A DNA stretch of 64,000 nt from Eubacterium sp. (GCA_022511265.1 JAFLRX010000005.1:36235-100234); one strand, 5' to 3'. Counted from the stretch's first letter, positions 1 to 8,912 are shown. The notes: a model not told the origin generated them from the letters alone. Numbers and translations: made by a program.

Positions 1-3000
1 TTTTGCCGTCAACGTTGATGCAGGTGCCGTCCGAGATACGCTCGCTGTGTCCCATCTTGCCGAGCACGCGTCCGTCGGGTGAGATAATACCCTCTATCGC
101 GTACATCGAGCTGTTGGGGTTATACGCAAGATCCATTGAGGGCTTGCCGTCAAGGTCAACGTACTGGGTGGCTACCTGTCCGTTTTCTATCAGGCCGCGT
201 ATCACCTCGTCGCTTGCGACAAAGCGTCCCTCGCCGTGGGATATCGGGATATTGTACACCTCGCCGGGCTTGCAGTGCATAAGCCACGGAGACTTGTTGG
301 TGCATATCTTGGTCAGCGTCAGCTGCGACTGGTGGCGGCCGATACGGTTATAGGTCAGCGTCGGGCTGTCGGGGCTCATCGGTACTATCTTGCCGTACGG
401 AACAAGTCCCAGCTTGATAAGCGCCTGGAAGCCGTTGCAGATACCTATCATCAGACCGTCGCGGGCGTACAGCATTTCTTCTACCGCCTCTTTTATGCGC
501 GGGTTGCGGAAGAACGCGTTGATGAACTTTGCCGAGCCCTCTGGCTCGTCACCGCCGGAAAATCCGCCGGGTACGGCTATCATCTGGCTGTCGGCTATCT
601 TTTTGGCGAATGCCGCAACGCTCTCCTCCATGCTGCTTGCGGTAAGGTTGCGGATAACGAATATCTCCGCCTCGCCGCCGTATCTCTCGAATGCCGCCGC
701 GGTATCATACTCGCAGTTGGTGCCGGGGAATACCGGTATCAGCACCCTGGGCTTTGCTATGCCGCGCGCGGGGCGGTCAATAAGCAGCTCGCAGCCCTTG
801 TCGTACTTTATCTCCTCGGGTGCGGGCTCTTCCGGCAGAGAGTTCTTGAATATCGGCTCAAGCACCGCGTCGTATTTCTTCTCCAGACCTGCCACATCTA
901 TCTTGACGTCGCCGCAGGTTATGGTGTAATCCTCTACCGTCTCGCCTATCTTCTGCGCGCCGTCTATCGGGTGATTTGCTTCGATGATGAACGCGCCGGG
1001 GCAGTTGGCAAACAGCTGCTCGTCGGTCAGCTCTTCCAGCGCCGCGCCTATCCTGTTGCCGAGCGTCATCTTAAAGATACCCTCGGCGATACCGCCGCCG
1101 GTGACAGCCCATACCGACAACGCCGTTTTGTCCGCTATCGCCTTTTCGACGGTAGCGAATACCTTTTTAACACTGTCATAGTCGGGCATGCCGTTTTCTT
1201 TATATTCGGGGGCGATATAATATATACCGCTGTACGGCAGCTTGAACTCCGCCGAGATTATCTTATCTATCTTTGCGGTGGATACAGCGAAAGATACCAG
1301 CGTGGGCGGTACGTCTATATCCTCGAATGTGCCTGACATCGAGTCCTTGCCGCCTATCGCGCCGCTTGACAGTGCTATCTGCGCGTCGTACGCGCCGAGC
1401 AGTGCCGCAAAGGGCTTGCCCCAGCGCTCGGGCTTGCCGTTGGTGCGCTCGAAATATTCCTGGAAGGTCAGCCAGCACTTTTCGCTTGTACCGCCTGCCG
1501 CAACCAGCTTTGCCATGCTCTCCACAACAGCAAGCGCCGCGCCGTGATACGGCGACTGTCTGCTTATCGCGGGGTCATAGCCCCATGCCATTATAGATGC
1601 GGTGGTGGTATTGCCGCCCTTTACCGGCAGCTTTGCCGCCATTGCCTGCACGGGTGTCTGCTGGGTCTTGCCGGAATACGGCATCAGCACCGTTGCCGCG
1701 CCTATAGTAGAGTCAAAGCGCTGTACCAGTCCCTTTTGCGAGCAGACGTTGAGGTCGGTCGCCATAGCCTCCCAGTCTTGCGCGGTGTTCTTTCTGCCGC
1801 CGTAATAGCTTACGCTGGGTGCGGGGACATATATATCGGTGTGCTTTTCCGCACCGTTGGAATTCAAAAATTCTCTTGAAATATCGCAGATGGTCTTGCC
1901 GTTCCAGTTCATCCTAAGGCGCGGCTCTGCGGTAACTACCGCAACGGGCGTAGCCTCAAGGTTTTCCGCCTCGGCAAGCGCGATGAATTTATCGGCGTTT
2001 TCCTTGTCAACGACTACCGCCATTCTCTCCTGCGATTCGGAAATAGCCAGCTCGGTGCCGTCAAGTCCGTCGTACTTTTTCGGTACTGCGTTGAGGTCTA
2101 TCTCCAGTCCGTCGGCCAGCTCGCCGATAGCCACCGACACGCCGCCCGCGCCGAAGTCGTTGCAGCGTTTTATCAGCAGCGTTGCTTCTTTATTTCTGAA
2201 CAGACGCTGCAGCTTTCTTTCCTCGGGGGCGTTACCCTTTTGCACCTCTGCGCCGCAGGTCTCAAGCGATTCAACACTGTGAGACTTGGACGAGCCGGTC
2301 GCGCCGCCGCAGCCGTCACGTCCGGTTCTGCCGCCCAGCAGGATAATGATATCGCCCGGCTCGGGGCGTACCCTGACTACATTCTCGGCGGGTGCCGCGC
2401 CGATGACCGCGCCTATCTCCATACGCTTTGCCATATAGCCGGGGTCATATATTTCAGCGACATGACCTGTCGCCAGTCCTATCTGGTTGCCGTAAGAGGA
2501 ATAGCCCTGTGCCGCTGTAACGGTTATCTTGCGGGGCGGCAGCTTGCCGGGGATGGTCTTGTCCACCGGCAGCAGCGGGTCGCTGGCACCGGTAACACGC
2601 ATCGCCTGATAAACGTACGAACGTCCCGACAGCGGGTCGCGGATAGCGCCGCCGAGGCAGGTCGCAGCGCCGCCGAACGGCTCTATCTCGGTCGGGTGGT
2701 TGTGCGTCTCGTTCTTGAACATCAACAGCCAATCCTCGTCCTCGCCGTCCACGTCAACGGTTATCCGTACCGAGCAGGCGTTTATCTCCTCGCTCTCGTC
2801 AAGGTCGGGCAGCAGGCCGTCAGCCTTCAGCTTTCTTGCCGCCATAGTGGCGATATCCATCAGGCAGACAGGCTTGTTTCCCCTGCCCAGCTCTTCTTTA
2901 TGTATCTTGTACTGTTTGTAGGTATCTTCTATATAAGGTGCGTCTATTTTAACATCGTCGATTATCGTACCGAAGGTGGTGTGGCGGCAATGGTCCGACC

Positions 3001-3661
3001 AATAGGTGTCCAGCATGCGTATCTCGGTCAGCGTCGGGCTGCGGTTTTCTTTCTTGAAATACTCCTGACAGAACGTGATATCGCCGAGGTCCATTGCCAG
3101 CGCGTACTGCTTGATAAAATCCGCCAGCCCGCCTTGGTCAAGCTGGAGGAAGCCGTCCAATACGGCTACATCCTTGGGTATATCGTATTTTACGTCCAGC
3201 GTCTCGTACTGCTCAAAGCCGCACTCTCTGGACTCTACCGCGTTGATAAGATAATGCTTTATCCGCGCGAAATCCTCATCCGACAGCTTGCCGCTGAGGA
3301 TATACAGCTTTGCGTATTTTACCGTGGGACGCTCGCCCTGGCACAGCATCTGTATACACTGCGCCGCGGAATCCGCCCTCTGGTCGAACTGTCCGGGTAA
3401 AAACTCCACCGCGAACATACGCTCGTCCTCCGCAAGCTCGGGCAGTGAATAATAAACATCGTCAACCGGCGGCTCGGAAAACACCGTAGGTGTCGCCTTT
3501 TCAAAGTTTTCCTTTGAAAGTCCCTCGGCGTCATAACGGTTTACGATGCGCACGTCCTGTATGCCCTTTACCTGCAACGCGGTCTGTAGGTCAGACAGCA
3601 CCGCTTTCCCCTCTACCGCGAACTGCGGCTTTTTCTCTACATAGATACGATAAACTGACAT
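1..3661 (-). CDS. purL: Phosphoribosylformylglycinamidine synthase (large fused form), 3' end off the window
   Basis: FGAM synthase, the fourth step of de novo purine synthesis: FGAR + glutamine + ATP to FGAM. Reading from 3661, 1220 residues are visible before the left edge. They run from a short N-terminal domain (begins MSVYRIYVEKK) through the paired synthetase domains, with the segment FKNETHNHPTEIEPFGGAA that is characteristic of PurL, to a C-terminal class I glutamine amidotransferase domain. The nucleophile region of the latter reads IGICNGFQALIKLGL and the last visible motif is GHSER. The single-chain form with fused amidotransferase is the clostridial type, so probably only about 10-25 residues are missing. 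The start is set by an AGGAGGAG ribosome-binding site at about 3667-3674. It lies downstream of mtaB on the same strand but has its own promoter. Confidence 0.95.
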   Translation of the reverse strand, partial: MSVYRIYVEKKPQFAVEGKAVLSDLQTALQVKGIQDVRIVNRYDAEGLSKENFEKATPTVFSEPPVDDVYYSLPELAEDERMFAVEFLPGQFDQRADSAAQCIQMLCQGERPTVKYAKLYILSGKLSDEDFARIKHYLINAVESRECGFEQYETLDVKYDIPKDVAVLDGFLQLDQGGLADFIKQYALAMDLGDITFCQEYFKKENRSPTLTEIRMLDTYWSDHCRHTTFGTIIDDVKIDAPYIEDTYKQYKIHKEELGRGNKPVCLMDIATMAARKLKADGLLPDLDESEEINACSVRITVDVDGEDEDWLLMFKNETHNHPTEIEPFGGAATCLGGAIRDPLSGRSYVYQAMRVTGASDPLLPVDKTIPGKLPPRKITVTAAQGYSSYGNQIGLATGHVAEIYDPGYMAKRMEIGAVIGAAPAENVVRVRPEPGDIIILLGGRTGRDGCGGATGSSKSHSVESLETCGAEVQKGNAPEERKLQRLFRNKEATLLIKRCNDFGAGGVSVAIGELADGLEIDLNAVPKKYDGLDGTELAISESQERMAVVVDKENADKFIALAEAENLEATPVAVVTAEPRLRMNWNGKTICDISREFLNSNGAEKHTDIYVPAPSVSYYGGRKNTAQDWEAMATDLNVCSQKGLVQRFDSTIGAATVLMPYSGKTQQTPVQAMAAKLPVKGGNTTTASIMAWGYDPAISRQSPYHGAALAVVESMAKLVAAGGTSEKCWLTFQEYFERTNGKPERWGKPFAALLGAYDAQIALSSGAIGGKDSMSGTFEDIDVPPTLVSFAVSTAKIDKIISAEFKLPYSGIYYIAPEYKENGMPDYDSVKKVFATVEKAIADKTALSVWAVTGGGIAEGIFKMTLGNRIGAALEELTDEQLFANCPGAFIIEANHPIDGAQKIGETVEDYTITCGDVKIDVAGLEKKYDAVLEPIFKNSLPEEPAPEEIKYDKGCELLIDRPARGIAKPRVLIPVFPGTNCEYDTAAAFERYGGEAEIFVIRNLTASSMEESVAAFAKKIADSQMIAVPGGFSGGDEPEGSAKFINAFFRNPRIKEAVEEMLYARDGLMIGICNGFQALIKLGLVPYGKIVPMSPDSPTLTYNRIGRHQSQLTLTKICTNKSPWLMHCKPGEVYNIPISHGEGRFVASDEVIRGLIENGQVATQYVDLDGKPSMDLAYNPNSSMYAIEGIISPDGRVLGKMGHSERISDGTCINVDGK

Positions 3662-3702
3662 ATGTACTCCTCCTGTTTCTACGGCTTGTCCGTATATATT
3701 AA

Positions 3703-3731
3703 ATTATACTATATTTATGTTCAAAATACAA
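3703..3731 (-). promoter_or_regulatory. Probable sigma-A promoter of purL
   Basis: On the minus strand, TTGTAT (3726-3731), a 17-base spacer and TATAAT (3703-3708). The -35 box lies just beside the mtaB stop codon, so purL need not depend on mtaB transcription. No purine riboswitch or PurR-box could be recognised in the short leader. Confidence 0.6.
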
Positions 3732-3734
3732 GTA

Positions 3735-5021
3735 CTATATTTCCGTCCCGATACAAAAATCTCCGCCGCATGCCGATGTTATGCGGACTTTTACTATATC
3801 GTGTTTTTTTGCGCCGCTGCCATATATTCTTACCGGGACATACTGCGGGGTCAGCCCGTTGGCGTACTCCTCGCTCTCCCTGCGCTGGACCAGCACCTCT
3901 CTCACCTGCCCGACCTGTGCCGCAAAATAGTCCGCCTTTAGTTGCGCGACAATGCCGCTCATTATCTTGTACCGTTCGGCGGCGACAGCCTTGGGGACGA
4001 AGTCGGTGCGCCGCGCGGCGGCAGTCCCCTCTCTCACCGAGTAGGTGAATACATGCCCGCCCGCAAAGCCGACGCTTTTGACGAACTCGCAGCTTTCGGC
4101 AAATTCTTCCTCCGTCTCCCCCGCAAAGCCCACCATTATATCTGTAGTTATCGCCGCATCGGGGAATGCCGTGCGTATCATATTCACTATCCCCATGTAT
4201 TCCTCAGGGGTATAGCGGCGGTTCATACGTTTGAGTGTCTCGCGGCCGCCTGACTGCAAAGACAGATGAAAGTGCGGGCAGAGCTTTTCCTCGGCGGCAA
4301 AGCGGGCAATATCCTCCTGTGTCAGCAACTCCGGCTCCAGCGAGGACAGCCGCACACGCTCTACCCCGTCTACCGAGCAGGCGGCGTGCACCGCGTCCGC
4401 CAGCCGCAGCCCGATGTCCTTGCCGTAGCAGGACATGTTTATCCCGACCAATATGATCTCCTTGTGTCCGCAGGACGCCTGAAACCGCGCCTCGGCAATT
4501 ATCTCCTCAATCGGGCGGGAACGCACCGAGCCGCGCGCGTACGGGATTATACAGTATGAACAAAAGCGGTCACAGCCGTCTTCTATTTTAATATAGGCGC
4601 GGGTCTTGCCCATGTCGGCTGCGTCCATCCGCTCGTACGGCACGCCGACAGGACGTTCGGGTATCAGCGCGTATCTTTCGCCGCAGGTCAGATGCTCGCA
4701 TATCAGCTCGGCTATCCTGCCCTTGTTCTCGGTGCCGATAAGTATATCCGCGCCCAGCTCTTTCGCCCTTTCGGCAAACGCCTGCGGATAGCATCCCGCC
4801 AGCACAGTGACGCAGGCGGGGTTGTCCCGCTTTATCTTGGCAAGCAGCTGACGCGCCTTTTTATCGCTGTTTTCGGTGACGCAGCAGGAATTTATCACCA
4901 CCGCGTCGGCGGCAAAAATATCCTCAGACCGCTCAAATCCGCGCTCTTTCATCGCCTTTTCCACCACGGCGCTTTCGTATTGATTGACCTTGCACCCAAA
5001 GGTAAATATAGCGTATTTCAT
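3735..5021 (-). CDS. mtaB: tRNA (N6-L-threonylcarbamoyladenosine(37)-C2)-methylthiotransferase (MtaB family)
   Basis: Radical-SAM methylthiotransferase of 428 residues that would add a methylthio group to t6A37 of tRNA. The N-terminal UPF0004 domain begins MKYAIFTFGCKVNQYES. It carries the three auxiliary-cluster cysteines C10, C46 and C77. The radical-SAM CxxxCxxC is C150, C154, C157 (GCDRFCSYCIIPYARG), and the C-terminal part looks like a TRAM RNA-binding domain. The FTFGCKVNQ start is typical of MtaB rather than MiaB or RimO. The longer frame to 5060 was rejected because homologous proteins begin at MKYAIF and a GGTGA-like site precedes 5021. Confidence 0.93.
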   Translation of the reverse strand: MKYAIFTFGCKVNQYESAVVEKAMKERGFERSEDIFAADAVVINSCCVTENSDKKARQLLAKIKRDNPACVTVLAGCYPQAFAERAKELGADILIGTENKGRIAELICEHLTCGERYALIPERPVGVPYERMDAADMGKTRAYIKIEDGCDRFCSYCIIPYARGSVRSRPIEEIIAEARFQASCGHKEIILVGINMSCYGKDIGLRLADAVHAACSVDGVERVRLSSLEPELLTQEDIARFAAEEKLCPHFHLSLQSGGRETLKRMNRRYTPEEYMGIVNMIRTAFPDAAITTDIMVGFAGETEEEFAESCEFVKSVGFAGGHVFTYSVREGTAAARRTDFVPKAVAAERYKIMSGIVAQLKADYFAAQVGQVREVLVQRRESEEYANGLTPQYVPVRIYGSGAKKHDIVKVRITSACGGDFCIGTEI

Positions 5022-5077
5022 AAAATAATCACCACTGTTTTGTGCAGTTTCACTAAACAAGTTTAGCCTTTTTCTAT

Positions 5078-5106
5078 ATTATAATTCTTTTTAACGAATT
5101 TTGCAA
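5078..5106 (-). promoter_or_regulatory. Probable sigma-A promoter of mtaB
   Basis: TTGCAA (5101-5106), 17-base spacer, TATAAT (5078-5083) on the minus strand. Between it and the start codon lies a short dyad, CTAAAC-aa-GTTTAG (about 5052-5066), a possible operator. Confidence 0.65.
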
Positions 5107-5133
5107 GTTATTTGAAAAATCGCCAAAAATCGC

Positions 5134-5162
5134 TTGACTTATCTCCCTTTAACTGCTATTAT
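5134..5162 (+). promoter_or_regulatory. Promoter of the HPr-like gene pair
   Basis: TTGACT (5134-5139), 17-base spacer, TATTAT (5157-5162). It is divergent from the mtaB promoter, about 30 bases away. Confidence 0.75.
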
Positions 5163-5166
5163 GTAG

Positions 5167-5203
5167 GTGCGATGAGGGGAAACGCAGATGAAACCCATCG
5201 CAC
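5167..5203 (+). promoter_or_regulatory. Hairpin at the predicted 5' end of the HPr-like mRNA
   Basis: GTGCGATG (5167-5174) pairs with CATCGCAC (5196-5203), and the adjacent GGG pairs with CCC after a one-base bulge. This makes an 11-bp stem that begins almost at the expected transcription start. It is not followed by a T-tract, so it is a leader hairpin rather than a terminator. Function unknown; it may protect the 5' end. Confidence 0.4.
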
Positions 5204-5253
5204 GGAAAGAAAAGTAAAGTAAATCGATACGTTATCGAAAGGAGATTTTATCA

Positions 5254-5487
5254 ATGACAGAAATCAATATCAAGCTGGCTGCAATCAATGATGTTAAGGA
5301 ATTCGTCAACATCGTAAACCTCTACGAACACGACTGTGACATTACCGTCGGCAAGTACGTCGTTGACGCAAAATCCATAATGGGACTGTTCAGCCTCGAC
5401 TTATCCAAGGAATTAAAGCTCACCGTTCACGGCGGAGATGACGAAGCCGAAGCATTTGTAGGAAAGATAAAGAAGTTTGTTGTTTAA
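5254..5487 (+). CDS. HPr-like protein without the active-site histidine (first copy)
   Basis: A 77-residue protein with the size and layout of HPr, the phosphocarrier of the sugar phosphotransferase system. The segment VDAKSIMGLFSLDLS matches the HPr/Crh region around regulatory Ser46 (AKSIMG). The N-terminal loop that in HPr holds LHARP around phosphorylatable His15 reads INDVKEFVN here, with no His. It therefore cannot relay phosphate from Enzyme I as HPr does; Bacillus Crh is the known precedent for a His-less HPr. A role as a Ser-phosphorylated regulator is inference. The ribosome site is AAAGGAG. A second copy follows 112 bases downstream. Confidence 0.8.
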   Translation: MTEINIKLAAINDVKEFVNIVNLYEHDCDITVGKYVVDAKSIMGLFSLDLSKELKLTVHGGDDEAEAFVGKIKKFVV

Positions 5488-5560
5488 TTATTAAATCGTT
5501 AAATAACCGTGCGGCGTGCGCGGCGGTCATCTGCGGTCGACGCCCAGCCGTACAAAACCT

Positions 5561-5600
5561 AAAGAAGAAAAGAAGAAAAGAAGAAAAGGAGAAAAGAAAA
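5561..5600 (+). other. 40-base homopurine tract in front of the second HPr-like gene
   Basis: Every base from 5561 to 5600 is A or G, made of AGAAGAAA-type units, and it contains the ribosome-binding AAGGAG just before the ATG at 5600. An unstructured purine-rich leader is consistent with strong translation. Triplex or slippage behaviour is possible but unproven. Confidence 0.5.
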
Positions 5601-5830
5601 TGAAAACCGTAAATGTTGAGATCAATACTATTGACGATGTAAAGAAGTTTGTAAGCACCGTTACCAAGTGCGACTATGATGTAGACGTTGTCAGCGGCAG
5701 ATACGCTATCGACGCAAAGTCGATAATGGGCCTGTTCTCGCTGGATCTGTCCAAGCCGCTTGAGGTACGCATCCACTCTGACGAGTGTGACGAGCTGCTC
5801 GCAGCTATCGACAAGTTCATCATCAAGTAA
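5600..5830 (+). CDS. HPr-like protein without the active-site histidine (second copy)
   Basis: A 76-residue paralogue of the gene at 5254. The block IDAKSIMGLFSLDLSKPLEV is nearly identical, while the N-terminal half diverges (NTIDDVKKFVSTV) and again lacks the HPr His15 loop. Start ATG 5600 was chosen because the frame upstream is a basic, low-complexity translation of the purine tract and because AAGGAG sits at the right distance. It should be co-transcribed with the first copy and is followed at once by a strong terminator. No Enzyme I, Enzyme II or HPr kinase gene is nearby. Confidence 0.8.
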   Translation: MKTVNVEINTIDDVKKFVSTVTKCDYDVDVVSGRYAIDAKSIMGLFSLDLSKPLEVRIHSDECDELLAAIDKFIIK

Positions 5831-5839
5831 GAACACACA

Positions 5840-5870
5840 AAAAGGCTGCCGCACTGCGGCAGCCTTTTTT
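5840..5870 (+). terminator. Rho-independent terminator after the HPr-like pair
   Basis: The stem AAAGGCTGCCGC / GCGGCAGCCTTT with loop ACT is followed by a run of T. Confidence 0.9.
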
Positions 5871-5877
5871 GTTTGAA

Positions 5878-5906
5878 TTGACATCCGCGGGGTTTTGTGG
5901 TATACT
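5878..5906 (+). promoter_or_regulatory. Strong promoter of the GH26 gene
   Basis: TTGACA (5878-5883), 17-base spacer, TATACT (5901-5906), one base from consensus and directly behind the upstream terminator. Confidence 0.85.
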
Positions 5907-5962
5907 GATTTTAACAATCCCCGCAGTACGGGGACGCAATTCACGGCGAAAGGATAGAAACA

Positions 5963-7435
5963 ATGAAAAAGATAATATCAACCATTTTGCTTGCATCTAT
6001 GCTGCTGTCTTTGGCTGCGTGCGACCAGCAGACCGCTGAGCCGCAGGACAGCAACGGCTCGCAGACAACAGACAGCTCACAGCCGACCGACAGCTCGCAG
6101 CCGACTGACAGCTCTGACGAGGGAACAGACAACCGCGAGACTACTCAGGACGGATGGTATATACAGCCGGGTCTGACAGGCTCGTTCTCCGAACACCCAG
6201 TGGCTTTGGACGAAAACGGCGAGGTGGATATGGATGTGGCACTTGCGTATGAGACCGACATTGACGCGCTTATCAAAGAGCTGGAGGCGCAGCCGGTGGA
6301 CGGCAGCAAGCCTGTATCCAAAAACGCCAGCGAGGAGACTGTCGCGCTGTTCAACTTCTTAAGAGAAAACTACGGCAAGAAAATATTCGCCGGACAGCAG
6401 ATATTTGACAACGCGCAGTATGAGGATATCCTCTACTACATCGAGACCGGTGATCTTCCTGCGATAAAGGGCTTTGATATGATCTTCTCTACCGGAAATC
6501 AAAGCATAAACGATTATCAGATAGAAGAGGCTATCAAGTGGCACACCCAGCAAAACGGCATCGTTGCATTCTGCTGGCACTGGCAGGTACCCATTGATAT
6601 AGACGTCGAGAATACCACCGCGATACATTTCTACACCGAGCATATTACCAACTTCAGTCTGGAAAACGCGGTTACCCCTGGCACAAAGGAATATGAAATA
6701 GTTATCAAGGATATAGACACAGTTGCGCTGAAGCTGCAAAGGCTGGAGGCGGCAGGCGTGCCGGTGCTGTGGAGACCTCTGCACGAGGCAAGCGGCACAT
6801 GGTTCTGGTGGGGTCAGACCAGAGAAGCATACGAAAACCAGCTTTATCAAAAGCTGTGGTATATGGTATATGACCGTCTTGAGAATTATCATAAGCTTAC
6901 CAATCTTATCTGGGTATGGAACGGTCAGAATGCCGCTACAAAGGTAAACGCCAACACCTATGACATAGGCGGTATGGACATTTACCCGAACAATGAGGAT
7001 CACTCCGCACAGGCGGGACAGTATAATGCCCTGTCAAACATTATGGACGAAAACAAGATGGCGGCAATATCCGAATGCGGATATATCCCCGACGATGACG
7101 AGGTATTCGCGGAGGACAGTGACGTAAAGTGGCTTTACTTTATGCCGTGGTACGGTGACTTTATCTGCAACGCCACCGACAGCGGTATGATAATCACCTC
7201 CCTTGGCGGCACACCGACGGTAAACGAGAAACGCATCTCATCCGAGCTGCTGAAAAAGATATATGCGTCGGACAAGGTGATCACCCTGAGCGAGCTGCCC
7301 GATTGGGACGGCACCCCTAAATATCTCCCGCAGTATATAAGGACATGGAAGTTCAACAATCAGAACCGCGAGACTGCCGAGTCCAAGCTGACCGATTATC
7401 TGGACGAGGACCCCGGCATAGACCTGCACGAATAA
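5963..7435 (+). CDS. Lipoprotein beta-mannanase, glycoside hydrolase family 26
   Basis: Endo-beta-1,4-mannanase-type enzyme of 490 residues, expected on the outer face of the membrane. The signal peptide MKKIISTILLASMLLSLAAC ends in a lipobox (LAAC). A Ser/Thr/Gln/Asp-rich linker of about 40 residues follows, then the catalytic barrel. The GH26 acid/base region is WRPLHEASGTWFWWG (H274, E275) and the nucleophile region is ISECGY (E371). GH26 enzymes cut beta-mannans, and a few act on other beta-glucans, so substrate is inferred from family. It has its own promoter, and the epimerase-like gene follows 15 bases downstream. Confidence 0.9.
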   Translation: MKKIISTILLASMLLSLAACDQQTAEPQDSNGSQTTDSSQPTDSSQPTDSSDEGTDNRETTQDGWYIQPGLTGSFSEHPVALDENGEVDMDVALAYETDIDALIKELEAQPVDGSKPVSKNASEETVALFNFLRENYGKKIFAGQQIFDNAQYEDILYYIETGDLPAIKGFDMIFSTGNQSINDYQIEEAIKWHTQQNGIVAFCWHWQVPIDIDVENTTAIHFYTEHITNFSLENAVTPGTKEYEIVIKDIDTVALKLQRLEAAGVPVLWRPLHEASGTWFWWGQTREAYENQLYQKLWYMVYDRLENYHKLTNLIWVWNGQNAATKVNANTYDIGGMDIYPNNEDHSAQAGQYNALSNIMDENKMAAISECGYIPDDDEVFAEDSDVKWLYFMPWYGDFICNATDSGMIITSLGGTPTVNEKRISSELLKKIYASDKVITLSELPDWDGTPKYLPQYIRTWKFNNQNRETAESKLTDYLDEDPGIDLHE

Positions 7436-7450
7436 TAAAGGAGCTGCAAT

Positions 7451-8305
7451 ATGGAACTCACCTTAACTAACGGTAATAACCGTGCGGTCATCTCCTGCCA
7501 CGGTGCAGAGCTGAAAAGCCTTGTCATAGGCGGCAGAGAGCTGATATGGCAGACGGATGAAAAGTATTGGAACAAATCCTCGCCCGTGCTGTTCCCCGCG
7601 ATAGGCAATGTAAAAAACAATCTCACCACGATAAACGGAGAAGAAATAAAGCTGTCAAAGCACGGCTTTATGCGGGATAAGGATTTTATCCCGACGCAGC
7701 ACGGCGAAAGTGCCGCCGACTTTTCCTACACCTACAGCCCGGTTAAGGGAGAATATCCTTTCGCCTGCTTGCTGACTATGTCATATCACCTTAGCGAGGA
7801 CGCGCTGACAATAACCTATATTGTCGAAAATCTCGACAACGGCACAATGTGGTACTGCATAGGCGCACATCCTGCTTTTGCCTGCGACGATCTTGACAAA
7901 TGCTCGGTAAAATTCGAGTACAGAGAAGTAGCCGCTACACCAGTAAAAGACGCGGACGGAATTTTCCAAGACGGCAAGCGTGTAGAGCGTATCAACGGCA
8001 ATACTCTCCTACTGCTTTACTACGATATGTTTGACGAGGACGTGGTATATTTTGACAGGCTGAGGTCGCACACCGTGACGTTTATGGATAACATCAAGAC
8101 GCTCGCGGTAATAAGCTTTGAGGGCTTTGAGACACTGGGACTGTGGACGCCCGCGGGCAAGCGCGCGCCGTTCTTGTGTATCGAGCCGTGGTGCGGCAGT
8201 GACGACTACGACACCGACGACGGAATATTCGAGCATAAGCGCGGCATACAATCGCTTGAGCCGAAAGGGACAAAGCGTTACAGTATGACAATAAAAGCGG
8301 AATAA
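7451..8305 (+). CDS. Aldose 1-epimerase family protein (LacX-like)
   Basis: A 284-residue galactose-mutarotase-fold protein without a signal peptide, so cytoplasmic. The opening LTNGNNRAVISCHGAELKSL and the segments SPVLFPAIGNV and IGAHPAFAC are typical of the LacX/YphB branch of the family, which interconverts anomers of aldoses or sugar phosphates. It follows the mannanase by 15 bases with a GGAG ribosome site, so it probably processes sugars released from mannan; the exact sugar cannot be read from sequence. Confidence 0.85.
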   Translation: MELTLTNGNNRAVISCHGAELKSLVIGGRELIWQTDEKYWNKSSPVLFPAIGNVKNNLTTINGEEIKLSKHGFMRDKDFIPTQHGESAADFSYTYSPVKGEYPFACLLTMSYHLSEDALTITYIVENLDNGTMWYCIGAHPAFACDDLDKCSVKFEYREVAATPVKDADGIFQDGKRVERINGNTLLLLYYDMFDEDVVYFDRLRSHTVTFMDNIKTLAVISFEGFETLGLWTPAGKRAPFLCIEPWCGSDDYDTDDGIFEHKRGIQSLEPKGTKRYSMTIKAE

Positions 8306-8334
8306 AAATTTGCCGCATAAGAAGGTTGCAATTA

Positions 8335-8844
8335 TTGACAAGGATTATAGTCACTGACAGACTAATATTAAGACCGCTTGATGAAAATGACGCAGAAGAT
8401 GTATTTGAATGGGTTGGCGACCCCATTGTAAACAGATATATGCAATATTCCGTGTACAAAGATATCGAGCAGGTAAAAAAGTGGCTTGAACAGGCAAAAA
8501 ACAAAGATTATGAATTTGGTTTTGCGCTGAAAGAAACCGGCAAAGTTATCGGTGCCGGCAGCGTAACGCTTGTTCCCGAGCAGAACGCATACGAATTAGG
8601 ATATAACTTAAACAGAGCCTTTTGGCGTAAAGGATACGCTACTGAGGCGGCTAAGGCTATGATTGGGTGGGCTTACGATACTCTTGGCGCAAGAGACTTT
8701 ACGGCGACCCACGCTAATGCAAATACTGCTTCGGGAAATGTAATTCGTAAGTGCGGGTTTCAGTTTGAAAAATACGGAAAATATTCTAAATTTGATGAAA
8801 GCGAAGTTTTTGACGCATCCTGTTACAGACTGCATTTAGATTAA
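8335..8844 (+). CDS. GNAT family N-acetyltransferase (RimJ/RimL type)
   Basis: A 169-residue acetyltransferase beginning (L)TRIIVTDRLILRPLDENDA, the usual start of the RimJ/RimL group. The acetyl-CoA-binding stretch is RAFWRKGYATEAAKAM, followed by HANANTASGNVIRKCGF. TTG at 8335 was chosen as start because GAAGG at 8321-8325 sits 9 bases upstream; the in-frame TTG at 8326 is too close to that site. The gene is visibly more AT-rich than its neighbours, which may mean recent acquisition. The substrate (a protein N-terminus, an antibiotic or a small amine) cannot be told. Confidence 0.85.
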   Translation: MTRIIVTDRLILRPLDENDAEDVFEWVGDPIVNRYMQYSVYKDIEQVKKWLEQAKNKDYEFGFALKETGKVIGAGSVTLVPEQNAYELGYNLNRAFWRKGYATEAAKAMIGWAYDTLGARDFTATHANANTASGNVIRKCGFQFEKYGKYSKFDESEVFDASCYRLHLD

Positions 8845-8912
8845 CAACCACACTGCGAAACCGACTGAATAGCAGCAAGCGGAACAGAAAAATCAACCGC
8901 CTATTAAGACAC

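Noticed and set aside
236..3400. Long plus-strand frames of 366 and 386 residues at the left edge
   Set aside because: They are antisense to purL, which accounts for the whole region with unbroken family similarity on the minus strand.
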